In this document: piece by piece, positions 7,827-21,771 of the stretch
Position numbering within the stretch: the stretch's first letter is position 1
How the letters are laid out: every line of letters begins with the position of its first letter
DNA from: Acidimicrobiia bacterium
GTDB taxonomy: Bacteria > Actinomycetota > Acidimicrobiia > UBA2766
Assembly: GCA_020850945.1 (NCBI GenBank)
Contig: JADZDR010000049.1
Coordinates: 20,475-84,474 of the forward strand
DNA: 64,000 nt
Reading direction: 5' to 3'
Notes under the pieces: generated by a model
What the model was told of the DNA's origin: nothing
Databases searched by the model: none
Seen by the model: only the letters and a program-made list of their open reading frames with translations
Made by a program: the position numbers and the translations under genes

Positions 7827-8402
7827 ATGACCCAGACCGCTGAGGGCCCGCCCCGCGAGATGCGCAGCGAGCCGCGCCCGGAGAAGATCGCCGAGGTCGA
7901 GCGGATCTCGGAGCGCCTCACCGGGTCGACCGCCGTCCTTCTCGCCGAGTACCGCGGCCTCACCGTGGACCAGCAGCAGAAGCTGCGCCGGTCCCTGCGC
8001 GAGAGCGGCGCCGAGTTCAACGTCGTGAAGTGCTCGCTCGCCCGTCTCGCGGCAGACAAGGCCGGCCATCCCGACCTCGTACCGCTCCTCGAAGGGCCCA
8101 TCGCCCTCGTCTTCTGCGACGCCGACGTCAGCCAGGCCACGAAGGCCCTCGTCAACTCCGCGAAGGAGATGGAGGCCCTCGTCGTGAAGGGGGCCGTCCT
8201 CGAGGGTGCGATCCTGTCGGCTGCGGACACGAAGGCACTCGCGGCCCTGCCGAGCCGCGAGGAGCTCCTCGCCCAACTCGCCGGTGTCTTCACAGCGCCG
8301 GCCCAGAACGTCGCGAGCCTCATCGCCGCCCCCCTGCGGGATGTCGCGAACCTCGTGAGTGCTCTCGAGGAGAAGAAGACCGCCGCGGGCGAGGCCGCCT
8401 GA
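7827..8402 (+). CDS. rplJ: 50S ribosomal protein L10
   Basis: 191 residues. The N-terminal rRNA-binding domain has the signature [20 protein letters not shown] and [19 protein letters not shown], and the C-terminal helix ([19 protein letters not shown]) holds the L7/L12 dimers. ATG 7827 has GAGGAG 6 bases upstream; in-frame GTG 7821 touches that site and is unlikely. It lies 52 bases before rplL in the usual order. Confidence 0.96.
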   Translation: MTQTAEGPPREMRSEPRPEKIAEVERISERLTGSTAVLLAEYRGLTVDQQQKLRRSLRESGAEFNVVKCSLARLAADKAGHPDLVPLLEGPIALVFCDADVSQATKALVNSAKEMEALVVKGAVLEGAILSAADTKALAALPSREELLAQLAGVFTAPAQNVASLIAAPLRDVANLVSALEEKKTAAGEAA

Positions 8403-8454
8403 ACCCCGACCGAAAAGCAGTCAGAGAGTCACGATCAGACAAGGAGAGACCGAC

Positions 8455-8838
8455 ATGGCAAAGCTGTCCACTGAAGATCTGCTCGCAGCCTTCGAGGAGA
8501 TGACGATCCTCGAACTGAGCGAGTTCAAGAAGGCCTTCGAGGAGAAGTTCGACGTGACCGCGGCCGCACCCGTGGCGGTTGCCGCCGCAGTGCCGGGCGC
8601 CCCCGCCGGTGAGGAGGCCGCCGAGAAGGACGAGTTCGACGTCGTCCTCACTGCGGCCGGTGAGAAGAAGATCCAGGTGATCAAGGAAGTGCGAGGGATC
8701 ACGAGCCTCGGCCTGAAAGAGGCGAAGGAGCTCGTCGACGGCGCGCCCAACCCCGTGCTCGAAGGCGTATCCAAGGAAGAGGCCGAAGAGGCCAAGAAGA
8801 AGCTCGAGGAGGCAGGCGGTTCCGTCGAGTTGAAGTAG
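8455..8838 (+). CDS. rplL: 50S ribosomal protein L7/L12
   Basis: 127 residues: the N-terminal dimer domain ([20 protein letters not shown]), an Ala/Pro hinge, and the factor-binding C-terminal domain with [20 protein letters not shown] and [13 protein letters not shown]. It recruits and activates elongation factor GTPases as the flexible stalk. ATG 8455 follows AAGGAGA. A hairpin 11 bases after the stop separates it from rpoB. Confidence 0.98.
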   Translation: MAKLSTEDLLAAFEEMTILELSEFKKAFEEKFDVTAAAPVAVAAAVPGAPAGEEAAEKDEFDVVLTAAGEKKIQVIKEVRGITSLGLKEAKELVDGAPNPVLEGVSKEEAEEAKKKLEEAGGSVELK

Positions 8839-8849
8839 TCGCCGTCGTC

Positions 8850-8878
8850 GTTTGCGGGGGGTCCGACCCCTCGCAAAC
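8850..8878 (+). terminator. rplL-rpoB intercistronic hairpin (attenuator)
   Basis: GTTTGCGGGGGGT (8850-8862) pairs with ACCCCTCGCAAAC (8866-8878) over 13 positions with one G-U pair and a 3-base loop. No T run follows, so it may be a partial terminator or processing site, as known between rplL and rpoB in other bacteria. The rest of the 381-base gap holds only the promoter listed next. Confidence 0.6.
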
Positions 8879-9089
8879 GGTTGACTGCACTTCCGACCCG
8901 ACGTACGCTTTCACAATTGCGGCCCGCGGTGGGCAGAGGAGACCCCCTCATCCCTGCCAGGGTCCGTTTGGCGACGTTGACCGAGATCGAAACGGGCGAG
9001 ACGCCCCGCACCACGGCCGGAGACAAGGCCGAACGATCGGGCCCCAGGCCCAGCACGACCCCGGATCGGGGCCGTGAGTTCTCGCGCGA

Positions 9090-9117
9090 TTGACCGTTCC
9101 AGCCTGTCGGCTATACT
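9090..9117 (+). promoter_or_regulatory. rpoB promoter
   Basis: TTGACC (9090-9095) and TATACT (9112-9117) with a 16-base spacer are close to the housekeeping consensus. Transcription would start near 9124, about 95 bases before rpoB, giving rpoBC a supply independent of rplJL. Confidence 0.7.
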
Positions 9118-9219
9118 CACTTTCCGCTCCAGTGTGCCCACCGGGGCGAATCGTGTGCGCAGCCGTGCCCCAGCCGACCGCTTGGATCCGCAAGCCAGCC
9201 CGCAAAAGGAGTGATGACC

Positions 9220-12200
9220 TTGGCGACTACGACGCGCCCTGGTAATCGCGACCGCGTCTCCTTCGCTACGATCGAGGAGGTCCTGCCCGTCCCGGACCTC
9301 CTCCATGTGCAGAAGGATTCCTTCGACTGGTTCGTGAGCGAGGGTCTGGCCGAGACCCTCCGGGAGATCTCCCCGATCGAGGACTACTCCGGGAACCTCA
9401 TCCTCGAGTTCGTCGACCACGAGTTCGAGGACCCGAAGCACTCCATCGAGGAGTGCCGCGAGCGGGACATCCAATTCGGCTGCCCTCTCTTCGTGACTGC
9501 GCGCTTCGGCAACCGGGAGACGGGGGAGATCAAGGAGCAGCGGGTCTTCATGGGCGAGTTCCCCCTCATGACCCCGTCGGGCACGTTCGTCATCAACGGG
9601 ACCGAGAAGGTCGTCGTGAGCCAGCTCGTGCGCAGTCCCGGCATCTACTTCGAGGAGCTGCGCGACAAGACGAGCGAGAAGCTCCTCTTCGGCGCGAAGG
9701 TGATCCCCGCGCGTGGCGCCTGGCTCGAGTTCGACACGGACAAGAAGGGCACGCTGGGCGTGCGCATCGACCGCAAGCGCCGCCAGGTCGTGACGATCCT
9801 GCTCCGCGCCCTCGAGTTCGCCGGCGTCGATCTCACGACCGACGAAGCGATCCTCGACTACTTCGACGGGGCGGAGATCATCGCGGCGAGCCTCGAGAAG
9901 GACCCCACGAACGACCGCGACGAGGCTCTCATCGACATCTACCGCAAACTGCGGCCGGGTGAACCACCGAGCGTCGAATCGGCACGCGGGCTGCTCGAGC
10001 AACTCTTCTTCTCGTCGAAGCGCTACGACCTCTCCCGCGTGGGCCGGTACAAGGCCAACCAGAAGTTCGAGATCCTCGACCACGACGTCCCCCTGTCCGA
10101 GCACGTTCTCACACCCGAGGACGTCCTCGACACGGTCAAGTACATGGTTGCCCTGCACGCGGGTGAGGACGGCTACACGACGGACGACATCGACCACTTC
10201 GGCAACCGCCGTGTCCGGCCCGTGGGCGAGCTCATCCAGAACCAGGTCCGCATCGGCCTCTCCCGCATGGAGCGCGTCGTTCGCGAGCGCATGACGACCC
10301 AGGATGTCGAAGCGATCACGCCGACCACCCTCATCAACATCCGGCCCCTCACGGCTGCGATCAAAGAGTTCTACGGGACATCACAGCTCTGCCAGCTCTA
10401 CGACCAGACGAACTCCCTCACGGGGCTCACGCACAAGCGGCGTCTGTCCGCCCTCGGCCCCGGGGGCCTCTCCCGGGAGCGGGCCGGGTTCGAGGTTCGC
10501 GACGTCCACCCCTCGCACTACGGGCGCATGTGCCCGATCGAGACGCCCGAAGGCCCGAACATCGGGCTCATCGGGTCACTCGCCACGTACGCGAGGATCA
10601 ACAACTACGGGTTCATCGAGACGCCCTACCGCAAGGTCGTGAAGGGCCGCGTGACCGAGCAGATCGACTACCTGGACGCACATCGCGAGGACAGGTACAC
10701 GATCGCGCAGGCGAACGCCGAGATCGACAAGCGCACGGGCAACTTCGTGAACGACCGTGTGCTCTGCATGCGCCGGGGTGAGGTGGAGTACACGCTCGCC
10801 GAAGAGGTCGACTACATGGACGTGGCCCCGCGTCAGATCGTGTCCGTCTCGACGTCCTGCATCCCCTTCCTCGAGCACGATGACGCCAACCGCGCCCTCA
10901 TGGGTTCGAACATGCAGCGTCAGGCGGTTCCCCTCCTGCGTGTCGAGGCCCCCTACATCGGCACGGGCATGGAGGAGAGGGCGGCACGCGACAGCCTCGA
11001 CATGGTCGTGGCCGACGAGGCCGGGACCGTCACGGAAGTGGCCGGCGACCGCGTCGTGGTCGAGGATGCCAAGACCCGTGCGAAGAAGACGTACCGGCTC
11101 CAGAAGTTCCGCCGCTCGAACCAGTCGACGAGCTTCAACCAGCGGCCCGTCGTCACCGAAGGCCAGAAGATCAAGGCGGGGGACATCATCGCCGACGGGC
11201 CGTGCACCGACGAAGGTGAGCTCGCGCTCGGCAAGAACCTCCTCGTCGCCTTCATGACGTGGGAGGGGCACACGTTCGAGGACGCGATCGTCATCTCGGA
11301 CCGTCTCGTGCGCGACGACGTCCTCACGTCGATCCACATCGAGCAGTACGAGGTCGAAGCTCGCGACACGAAACTCGGCGAGGAAGAGATCACGCGGGAC
11401 ATCCCCAACGTGAGCGAGGAGGTGCTGCGCGACCTCGACGAGCGCGGGATCATCCGTGTCGGGGCCGAGGTCGGCCCCGGTGACTACCTCGTCGGCAAGG
11501 TCACGCCGAAGGGTGAGACGGAGCTCACACCCGAGGAGCGCCTCCTGCGCGCCATCTTCGGGGAGAAGGCACGTGAGGTCCGGGACACGTCCCTCAAGGT
11601 CCCCCACGGCGAATGGGGGAAGGTGATCGATGTCCGCGCCTACAGCCGCGAGGACAACGCGGAGCTGAACCCGGGCGTGAACAAGCTCGTGCGGGTGTTC
11701 GTGGCACAGAAGCGCAAGATCAGCGTGGGCGACAAGCTCGCCGGCCGGCACGGCAACAAGGGCGTGATCGCGAAGGTCCTCCCGGTCGAGGACATGCCGT
11801 TCCTCTCCGACGGCACACCTGTCGACATCGTCCTCTCGCCACTCGGTGTGCCCACGCGTATGAACGTGGGTCAGGTGCTCGAGACGTTGCTCGGCTGGGC
11901 AGCGCACAACGGGTGGGAAGACGGCCCCACACAGCCCGGGAACGGCGCACGTCGCAAGATCCAACCCGTCTCGAGGCCTGCCGCATACATGTCGACCCCG
12001 GTGTTCGACGGGGCGCACTGGTCCGACGAGGAGGCCGAGGAGGCCGGTGCGAACCCGGCGACGGGACAGCCGCATCCGTCCATCCAGTCCCTGTTGCGCA
12101 AGGCGAACCCGCCCCTGACCGCGGACTCGCGCCTCATCGGCGACGACGGCAAGGCCCAGCTCTACGACGGTCGCACGGGCGAACCGTACGACCACCCGAT

Positions 12201-12662
12201 CGCAATCGGCTACATCTACATCCTCAAGCTGCACCACCTCGTGGATGACAAGATCCATGAGCGCTCCACGGGGCCCTACTCGATGATCACGCAGCAGCCC
12301 CTCGGCGGAAAGGCGCAGTTCGGCGGGCAGCGTTTCGGCGAGATGGAGGTGTGGGCCCTCGAGGCGTACGGCGCCGCCCACGCCCTGCAGGAGCTCCTCA
12401 CGATCAAGTCCGACGACGTTCTCGGCCGCGTGAAGGTCTACGAGGCGATCGTGAAGGGTGAGAACATCCCCGAGCCCGGCCTGCCGGAGTCCTTCAAGGT
12501 CCTCGTGAAGGAGATGCAGTCCCTCTGTCTCAACGTGAAGGTCAAGTCGAAGGACGGCCAGGAGATCGAGATGACGAGCTACGAGGAGGACGCCTTCCGC
12601 ACCGCGGAGGAGCTCGGCATCGACATCTCACGTCCGGAACGCAGCGAAGCGGAGGAGGCCTG

Positions 12663-12663
<1 letters not shown>
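9220..12663 (+). CDS. rpoB: DNA-directed RNA polymerase subunit beta
   Basis: About 1147 residues, normal for actinobacterial beta. Signatures include SPGIYFEE, the rifamycin region ending [50 protein letters not shown] with its active-site lysines, and the C-terminal [21 protein letters not shown] 9220 is preferred since AAAGGAG ends 8 bases before it; ATG 9214 and GTG 9211 are in frame but lie too close to that site. The rifamycin pocket has several changes from the common sequence (see findings). Its stop overlaps the rpoC start. Confidence 0.97.
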
Positions 12664-16574
<3,911 letters not shown>

Positions 16575-16606
16575 GCATCGAGGACGACCGCCGGAGGTAG
16601 GCGGGC

Positions 16607-17332
16607 ATGGGCGCTGCGTTCGGCTTCCTCACGATCGTCGGAGGCAGGCGGCCGTCACCGGACCCACGGTCGCTCCTCTGGTTCCCCGTCGTCGGTCTCG
16701 TCGTGGGCGCTGCCGTGGGATCGGCGTCGTGGGTGGCAGGCCGCGTGTGGGCACCTCTCCTCGCCGCCGGTGTCGCCGTGACTGCCGATCTGATTCTCAC
16801 GGGGGCTCTGCACTTCGACGGTCTCGTCGACACGGCCGACGGCCTCCTGCCTCACTCACCTGACGCGGCCACTCGCCTCGACGTCATGCAGGCTCCCGAT
16901 GTCGGCGCGTTCGGTCTCGCCACCGGTGCCGTCGCCCTCGGGTTGCGTTGGGCCGGTCTGGCCGCCGGGCCCGTGGGAGTCGAGGGAATCGCGCTCGTGG
17001 CCGGGCTCTGGTGCCTGTCGCGAACCTGTCTCGTGCCGATCGTGGGCTTGGTTCCGTATGCGAGGACGGAGGGACTGGCCTCGGCCTTCACGAGGCGCCT
17101 CGACGGGGCGGGCATCGCCGTCAGCGGGCTCGGCCTCGCCGCGTCCGTGACCCTGTTGTTCTACGCTCGGGGCTTCGCCGGCATCGTCGTTGTCCTCGCT
17201 GCTTGCATGGCGGGGATCGGTGTCGTGCTCCTCGCGAAGTGCCGGATCGAGGGCTACACGGGGGATGTGCTCGGAGCGGCCGTCGTGGCCGGTGAGACGG
17301 TGGGCCTGCTCGCCGCCACGGCCCGGATCTGA
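16607..17332 (+). CDS. cobS: adenosylcobinamide-GDP ribazoletransferase
   Basis: 241-residue integral membrane enzyme that joins adenosylcobinamide-GDP to alpha-ribazole (or its phosphate) in the last assembly steps of cobalamin. The family signature is HFDGLVDTADGLLPH (about 69-83), a metal-binding Asp motif, within six or so hydrophobic helices. GFLTIVGGRRPSP is the usual N-terminus. GGAGG precedes ATG 16607. It lies only 32 bases after rpoC and 14 bases before the HAD-CobT gene, which supplies its substrate. No cobU/cobP is seen nearby. Confidence 0.9.
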   Translation: MGAAFGFLTIVGGRRPSPDPRSLLWFPVVGLVVGAAVGSASWVAGRVWAPLLAAGVAVTADLILTGALHFDGLVDTADGLLPHSPDAATRLDVMQAPDVGAFGLATGAVALGLRWAGLAAGPVGVEGIALVAGLWCLSRTCLVPIVGLVPYARTEGLASAFTRRLDGAGIAVSGLGLAASVTLLFYARGFAGIVVVLAACMAGIGVVLLAKCRIEGYTGDVLGAAVVAGETVGLLAATARI

Positions 17333-17346
17333 TCCAAGGAGAAGAC

Positions 17347-18843
17347 GTGAACGAAGCCATCCTCTTCGACGTGGGCGGGACCCTCGTTCATGAGAACACC
17401 CCCGGAACCGCGATCGAAGACCTCGATGTCAGGCTCCGACGCGGTGTCGCGTCCGACTTGAAGGCCCTCGCCGGCAGGTTCCGGCTCGGTGCTGTCACGA
17501 ACACGGCGCACATGACGGAGAGCGACGTGCGGCACCTCCTCGCGCGGGTGGACCTCGACACGTTGCTCGAAGTCGTGGTGACGTCGGTGGATGTCGGTGC
17601 CGCCAAGCCCGATCCGGCGGGTCTGCTCGTGGCCTGCGAGCGCCTCGGTGTCGGACCCGGGACGGCCCTCTATGTCGGCAACGAGGCAACGGACGCCGCA
17701 GCCGCGGCGGCGGCCGGCATGGCGTACGTGGATGTGCAGGACCGTCTCCTTCCGACCGTGCTCGCCGGATTGGCGCAGGCCAGCGGGCCCTTCGAGGCTG
17801 CCCGTGCAATGCTCGCCCCACGAGACGCCGAGGCCGCTGGGCAGGCGGCTGCGCATCTCGACCGCCTCACGAAGCCTCGCGGTTCCCTCGGCCGCCTCGA
17901 GGCACTCGTCGTCTGGCTCGCGGCCGTGGCGGGGGAGGTGCCACCCCCGCCACCGGATCCGATCGGAGTCGCCGTGTTCGCCGGCGACCACGGCGTCGCC
18001 CGCATGGGAGTCACGCCCTGGCCGCAGGAAGTGACCGCGCAGATGGTGCAGAACATCGGAAGCGGGGGAGCCGCGATCAGCGTGCTCTCGCGACGCGCGC
18101 AGGCGTCCCTGGTGGTGGTCGACGTCGGGGTCGCAGCCGACTACGACGCGGGGGACGCCGTACGCATGGAGCGGATCCGGCGGGGAACAGGGAACATCGC
18201 GGTCGAGCCCGCGATGACCCTCCACGAGGCGCGGGTGGCGCTCGACAGCGGCGCACAGGTGGCGCTCGACCTCGTCGGGGCGGGACACCGGTGTCTCGTG
18301 ACGGGAGAGATGGGGATCGGGAACACGACACCGTCGGCTGCGCTCATCGCCGCGTTCACGGGCCGGGACGCGGCCGAAGTGACGGGCCGCGGCACCGGCA
18401 TAGACGACGCGATGCTCGCCCACAAGATCGACATGGTGCGGACAGCCGTCGCGAGGCTCGACGCGGGCATGGATCCCGTGGCGGTCCTCGCCGAGGTCGG
18501 CGGCCTCGAGCAGGCCGCTCTCACCGGGTATCTCATGGCCGGGGCAGCGCTGCGTGTCCCTGTCGTGGTCGACGGCGTGATCGCGGATGCCGCGCTCGTT
18601 GCCGCCGCGGAGATGGATGCGACAGTCCTCGACTTCGTCGTGGCCGGGCACCGTTCCGTCGAACCGGGTGCCGCCGTTGCCCTCGACCACCTCGGCCTGC
18701 GGCCCCTGCTCGACCTCGAACTGCGACTCGGGGAGGGGACGGGGGCGATACTGGGCGCGGACCTGTTGCGGGCCGCGGCGGCGCTCGCGGCCGAGATGGC
18801 GACGTTCGACAGTGCGGGCGTGTCCGAGAAGGAGGCGGAATGA
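17347..18843 (+). CDS. cobT: HAD hydrolase fused to CobT (nicotinate-nucleotide:dimethylbenzimidazole phosphoribosyltransferase)
   Basis: 498 residues, about 150 longer than CobT. Residues 1-150 are a HAD domain: LFDVGGT (nucleophile Asp8), TNT (Thr51), AKPDP (Lys87) and GNEATD (Asp116). The usual second Asp of DxDGT is Gly10. Residues 165-498 are a full CobT: LTKPRGSLGRLE, VFAGDHGV, GEMGIGNTTPSA and the C-terminal LGEGTG with the catalytic base Glu463. CobT makes alpha-ribazole phosphate; the attached phosphatase-type domain could remove that phosphate, a step otherwise done by CobC, but the missing acid residue leaves this open. GTG 17347 follows AAGGAGA. Confidence 0.88.
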   Translation: MNEAILFDVGGTLVHENTPGTAIEDLDVRLRRGVASDLKALAGRFRLGAVTNTAHMTESDVRHLLARVDLDTLLEVVVTSVDVGAAKPDPAGLLVACERLGVGPGTALYVGNEATDAAAAAAAGMAYVDVQDRLLPTVLAGLAQASGPFEAARAMLAPRDAEAAGQAAAHLDRLTKPRGSLGRLEALVVWLAAVAGEVPPPPPDPIGVAVFAGDHGVARMGVTPWPQEVTAQMVQNIGSGGAAISVLSRRAQASLVVVDVGVAADYDAGDAVRMERIRRGTGNIAVEPAMTLHEARVALDSGAQVALDLVGAGHRCLVTGEMGIGNTTPSAALIAAFTGRDAAEVTGRGTGIDDAMLAHKIDMVRTAVARLDAGMDPVAVLAEVGGLEQAALTGYLMAGAALRVPVVVDGVIADAALVAAAEMDATVLDFVVAGHRSVEPGAAVALDHLGLRPLLDLELRLGEGTGAILGADLLRAAAALAAEMATFDSAGVSEKEAE

Positions 18844-20042
18844 GTGTCCCCGAGCAAGCCCGGGTCGACGGGGCGGTGGCAGCCCTCCTCGCGAAATGCG
18901 ATCCGCCCGGCACCGATCCGGTCGAGTTGCGTGGGCTCGTCTACGACCACGGGCTCGCCTGGGTGCACTTCCCCGAGGGGTACGGCGGCCTCGGGGTCCC
19001 GCCGACTCTGCAGCGGAACGTGGACTCGGCCCTGCACAAGGCCGGTGTCCGACCACCCGACGACCTCCTCTTCTTCGGTTTGGCGCTCGCCGGTCCCACG
19101 GTCGTGACCCACGGGAGTGACGACTTGCGCAGGCGGCTCCTCCGCCCCATGTTCACGGGGGAGCACAAGTGGTGCCAGCTCTTCAGTGAGCCGGGCGCGG
19201 GGAGCGACCTCGCCGGCCTCGCGTGCCGTGCCGTGCGGGACGGGGACGAGTGGGTCGTGACGGGTCAGAAGGTGTGGAACACGCTCGCGCACGTGGCCGA
19301 CCGGGGCATGCTCCTCGCCCGCACCGACCCGGACGTGCCCAAGCACAAGGGCATCACGTACTTCGCGCTCGACATGCACGCACCCGGCGTCACGGTGAGG
19401 CCTCTGCGCCAGATCACGGGTCAGGCCGAGTTCAACGAGGTGTACATCGACGAGGTGCGCGTGCCGGATGCCGATCGGCTCGGGGATGTGGGTGACGGGT
19501 GGCGGGTTGCCATGACGACGCTCATGAACGAGCGCACGACCATCGGCGGTTCGGCCGGCGGTGGCGGTCCCGCGCGGGGTTCGGGCGCGATCGGCGAGGC
19601 CCTGCGCCTCTGGGCGGAGCGGGTGGAGAAGCCGCCTGTGTTGCGGGATCGGCTCGCCAGGCTTTGGATGGACGCCGAGGTTCTGCGGCTCACGAACATG
19701 CGGGCGGCGCAGGCGTTGCGGGCCGGCAATCCCGGTCCCGAGGGCTCGATCGCGAAGTTGCGCTTCGCCGAGGTGAACCAGCAGATCTACGAGATGTGCG
19801 TCGGCCTTCTCGGCGCGGCGGGCTGCGTCGACTTCGACTACGAGATGCGCCGCTCCGAGGTGATCGGCCTCGTGGGGCCGCCGGGTGCGGGACGCACCAT
19901 GTTCCTGCGTTCACGGGCGAACTCGATCGAGGGCGGCACATCCGAGATCCAGCGCAACATCCTGGGTGAGCAGGTCCTCGGCCTACCCCGTGAGCCCCGC
20001 CTCGACAAGGACAAGCCCTGGTCCGAGGTACCCCGCGCCTAG
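18840..20042 (+). CDS. acyl-CoA dehydrogenase family protein
   Basis: 400 residues. It has the FAD/substrate-binding LFSEPGAGSDLAGL, the middle beta domain (WVVTGQKVWNT) and the C-terminal helical domain with IEGGTSEIQRNILGEQVLGL, which contacts the adenine of FAD. It should oxidise an acyl-CoA at the alpha-beta bond, passing electrons to ETF; the substrate is unknown. No Glu is obvious at the classical catalytic position, so dehydrogenation is likely but not certain. ATG 18840 overlaps the cobT stop (ATGA). Its TAG shares a CTAG with the stop of the convergent LLM gene. Confidence 0.9.
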   Translation: MSVPEQARVDGAVAALLAKCDPPGTDPVELRGLVYDHGLAWVHFPEGYGGLGVPPTLQRNVDSALHKAGVRPPDDLLFFGLALAGPTVVTHGSDDLRRRLLRPMFTGEHKWCQLFSEPGAGSDLAGLACRAVRDGDEWVVTGQKVWNTLAHVADRGMLLARTDPDVPKHKGITYFALDMHAPGVTVRPLRQITGQAEFNEVYIDEVRVPDADRLGDVGDGWRVAMTTLMNERTTIGGSAGGGGPARGSGAIGEALRLWAERVEKPPVLRDRLARLWMDAEVLRLTNMRAAQALRAGNPGPEGSIAKLRFAEVNQQIYEMCVGLLGAAGCVDFDYEMRRSEVIGLVGPPGAGRTMFLRSRANSIEGGTSEIQRNILGEQVLGLPREPRLDKDKPWSEVPRA

Positions 20043-21070
20043 CTCGAACCGGCATCCCGGAGGAGATCGCGGATCTCGAGGAGCAGGGCGGGGTCTGTTT
20101 CGGCGAGGACGGGGAGTCCGAGGCGGTCGACACTGCCACCGACGCGTGCGCGGATCTTGGTAGCGACCTCGGCAGGTGTGCCCACGGCGGCGAAGGTGTG
20201 CAGCATCTCGTCGTCGACGAGGTCGGGCAGACTCTCCCAGCGGCCTTCCTGTGTGAGGCGGCGTGCCTCGGGCTGGACGTCGCCCCAACCGTGCAGGTCG
20301 AGGACCGGTCGGTACGCGGGTGTCGAGGCGTAGAAGGCGATGCGGGCACGGGTCTCCGTCTTCGCGGCTTCGATTCCCGTGTCGTCGTGTCCGGTCACGA
20401 CGAGCGCACCACCGCAGACGGTGAGTTGGCTGCGCGCGCGGCTGCTCCGGGCGAGACCGGCGTCGACTGCGGGCAGCGTGACCTCGCGGAAGAAGCGTTC
20501 GGTCGTGAACGCGTGCGTGAGGAGCCCGTCCGCGACCTCGGCGGCCACCTCGGTCATGCGGGGACCGACCGCGGCCACGAAGACGGCCGGGGGCCCGTAC
20601 GGGTTGGGTGAGGGCGCGAAGTTCGGGGTCATGAGCGTGTGTGTGTAGAAGTCGCCGCGGAAGTCGAGGCGGCTCTCGGTGTTCCACGCCTCCCAGATCG
20701 CTCGCAGGGCCGCCACGTACTCGCGCATGCGATCGGCGGGGCGCGACCACGGCATGGAGAAGCGCTTCACGATGTGCGACGCGACCTGGGTGCCGAGGCC
20801 GAGGACGAAACGGCCACCGGAGACCTTCTGGAGGTCGTTGGCCGTGACGGCGACGGTCATCGGTGTGCGGGCGAAGGCCACCGCGATCGCCGTGCCGAGG
20901 ACCACGCGGTCCGTGACCGGGGCCGCGGCACCGAGTGTCAGGAACGGGTCGTGAGCTGTCTCCGTGACCCAGAGTCCGTCCCAGCCGTCGGCCTCGACGG
21001 CCTGTGCCCGTCTGGCAGCGTCGGCGGGACCGAGATCCCTGATCAGCGTGTCGACCGGGATGGGACTCAT
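20039..21070 (-). CDS. LLM-class F420-dependent oxidoreductase
   Basis: 343 residues of the luciferase-like TIM-barrel family. Typical segments are ADGWDGLWVTETAHDPFLTL, TAIAVAFARTPMTVA, SGGRFVLGLGTQVASHI and the late VGTPAEVATKI helix. The order resembles the TIGR03617 group of F420-dependent enzymes, as far as can be judged by eye. It probably transfers hydride between F420 and a small organic substrate. ATG 21070 overlaps the preceding gene's stop (ATGA). It is the last gene of a four-gene minus-strand operon. Confidence 0.9.
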   Translation of the reverse strand: MSPIPVDTLIRDLGPADAARRAQAVEADGWDGLWVTETAHDPFLTLGAAAPVTDRVVLGTAIAVAFARTPMTVAVTANDLQKVSGGRFVLGLGTQVASHIVKRFSMPWSRPADRMREYVAALRAIWEAWNTESRLDFRGDFYTHTLMTPNFAPSPNPYGPPAVFVAAVGPRMTEVAAEVADGLLTHAFTTERFFREVTLPAVDAGLARSSRARSQLTVCGGALVVTGHDDTGIEAAKTETRARIAFYASTPAYRPVLDLHGWGDVQPEARRLTQEGRWESLPDLVDDEMLHTFAAVGTPAEVATKIRARVGGSVDRLGLPVLAETDPALLLEIRDLLRDAGSS

Positions 21071-21771
21071 ACGGCCAGCTCCTGCGGGGTCGGTGGTTCG
21101 GGTTCGACGTCGCCCGAGGGAGCCGCCGCTGTCGCGTCCCTGCCCGCCGTGTAGATCGCGGCGAGACAGGCCATCAGCCATGCGAGGAGGATGCCCTCGA
21201 CACCCACGACGAGGAAGGGGGCGAGCGGCGTGGGGAGGAGCAGCGACCAGAGCCCGACGAACACACCGAGCGGAAGCCAGATGGCGGCGACCACGAGACC
21301 GAGGAGGAGCATGCGGCCGACATGGTGCGTGACTGCGCGAAGAGCACCCGGGAACGGGACGCGGGGCGAGGCAGCGGCCGCGACCGGGACACAGGCGAGC
21401 CCGAACGCGACGACCAGGGCGAGCCACGTGAAGACGGCGAGGGAGACGGCGAGGGCCGCGGCGACGACCGCCGACCAGAGCATCGTTCGCACGAGGACGT
21501 GCGAGGTCGTGCTCGCGGCGAGGGCCACCCCGAGGTGGCGTCCCCTGCCGGCCACGCCGGTCGCGGCGAAGGCCGACAGGGTGGTGAGCCAGACGAGAAC
21601 CGACACGGTCGTCCCCACCCAGAGGGCCGGCGGCCGTGCACGTTCGACGGGGACCGCCCATACGAGAAGGGCCTGCACGACGGCGTTCAGGACGGCGCCG
21701 AGGAGAAGGACATCGAGGTTGCGCAAGAACGTGCCCGTTCCCGCGAGGAGCACGCGCCGGTTTCGCGTCAC
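21067..21771 (-). CDS. multi-pass membrane protein, unknown function
   Basis: 234 residues with five to six hydrophobic helices (for example DVLLLGAVLNAVVQALLVWA, VAAALAVSLAVFTWLALVVA, and a last one near residues 190-205) and a Pro/Glu-rich cytoplasmic tail. No family is recognised; a YIP1-like layout is possible but unproven. GTG 21771 follows GGAGG at 6 bases and overlaps the lipoprotein stop (GTGA). It is between a lipoprotein and a flavin enzyme in one operon. Confidence 0.75.
   Translation of the reverse strand: MTRNRRVLLAGTGTFLRNLDVLLLGAVLNAVVQALLVWAVPVERARPPALWVGTTVSVLVWLTTLSAFAATGVAGRGRHLGVALAASTTSHVLVRTMLWSAVVAAALAVSLAVFTWLALVVAFGLACVPVAAAASPRVPFPGALRAVTHHVGRMLLLGLVVAAIWLPLGVFVGLWSLLLPTPLAPFLVVGVEGILLAWLMACLAAIYTAGRDATAAAPSGDVEPEPPTPQELAV

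Noticed and set aside
10576..12381. A 601-codon open frame on the minus strand within rpoB
   Set aside because: It is antisense to conserved beta-subunit sequence and has the His/Asp/Val-rich look of GC-rich shadow frames.
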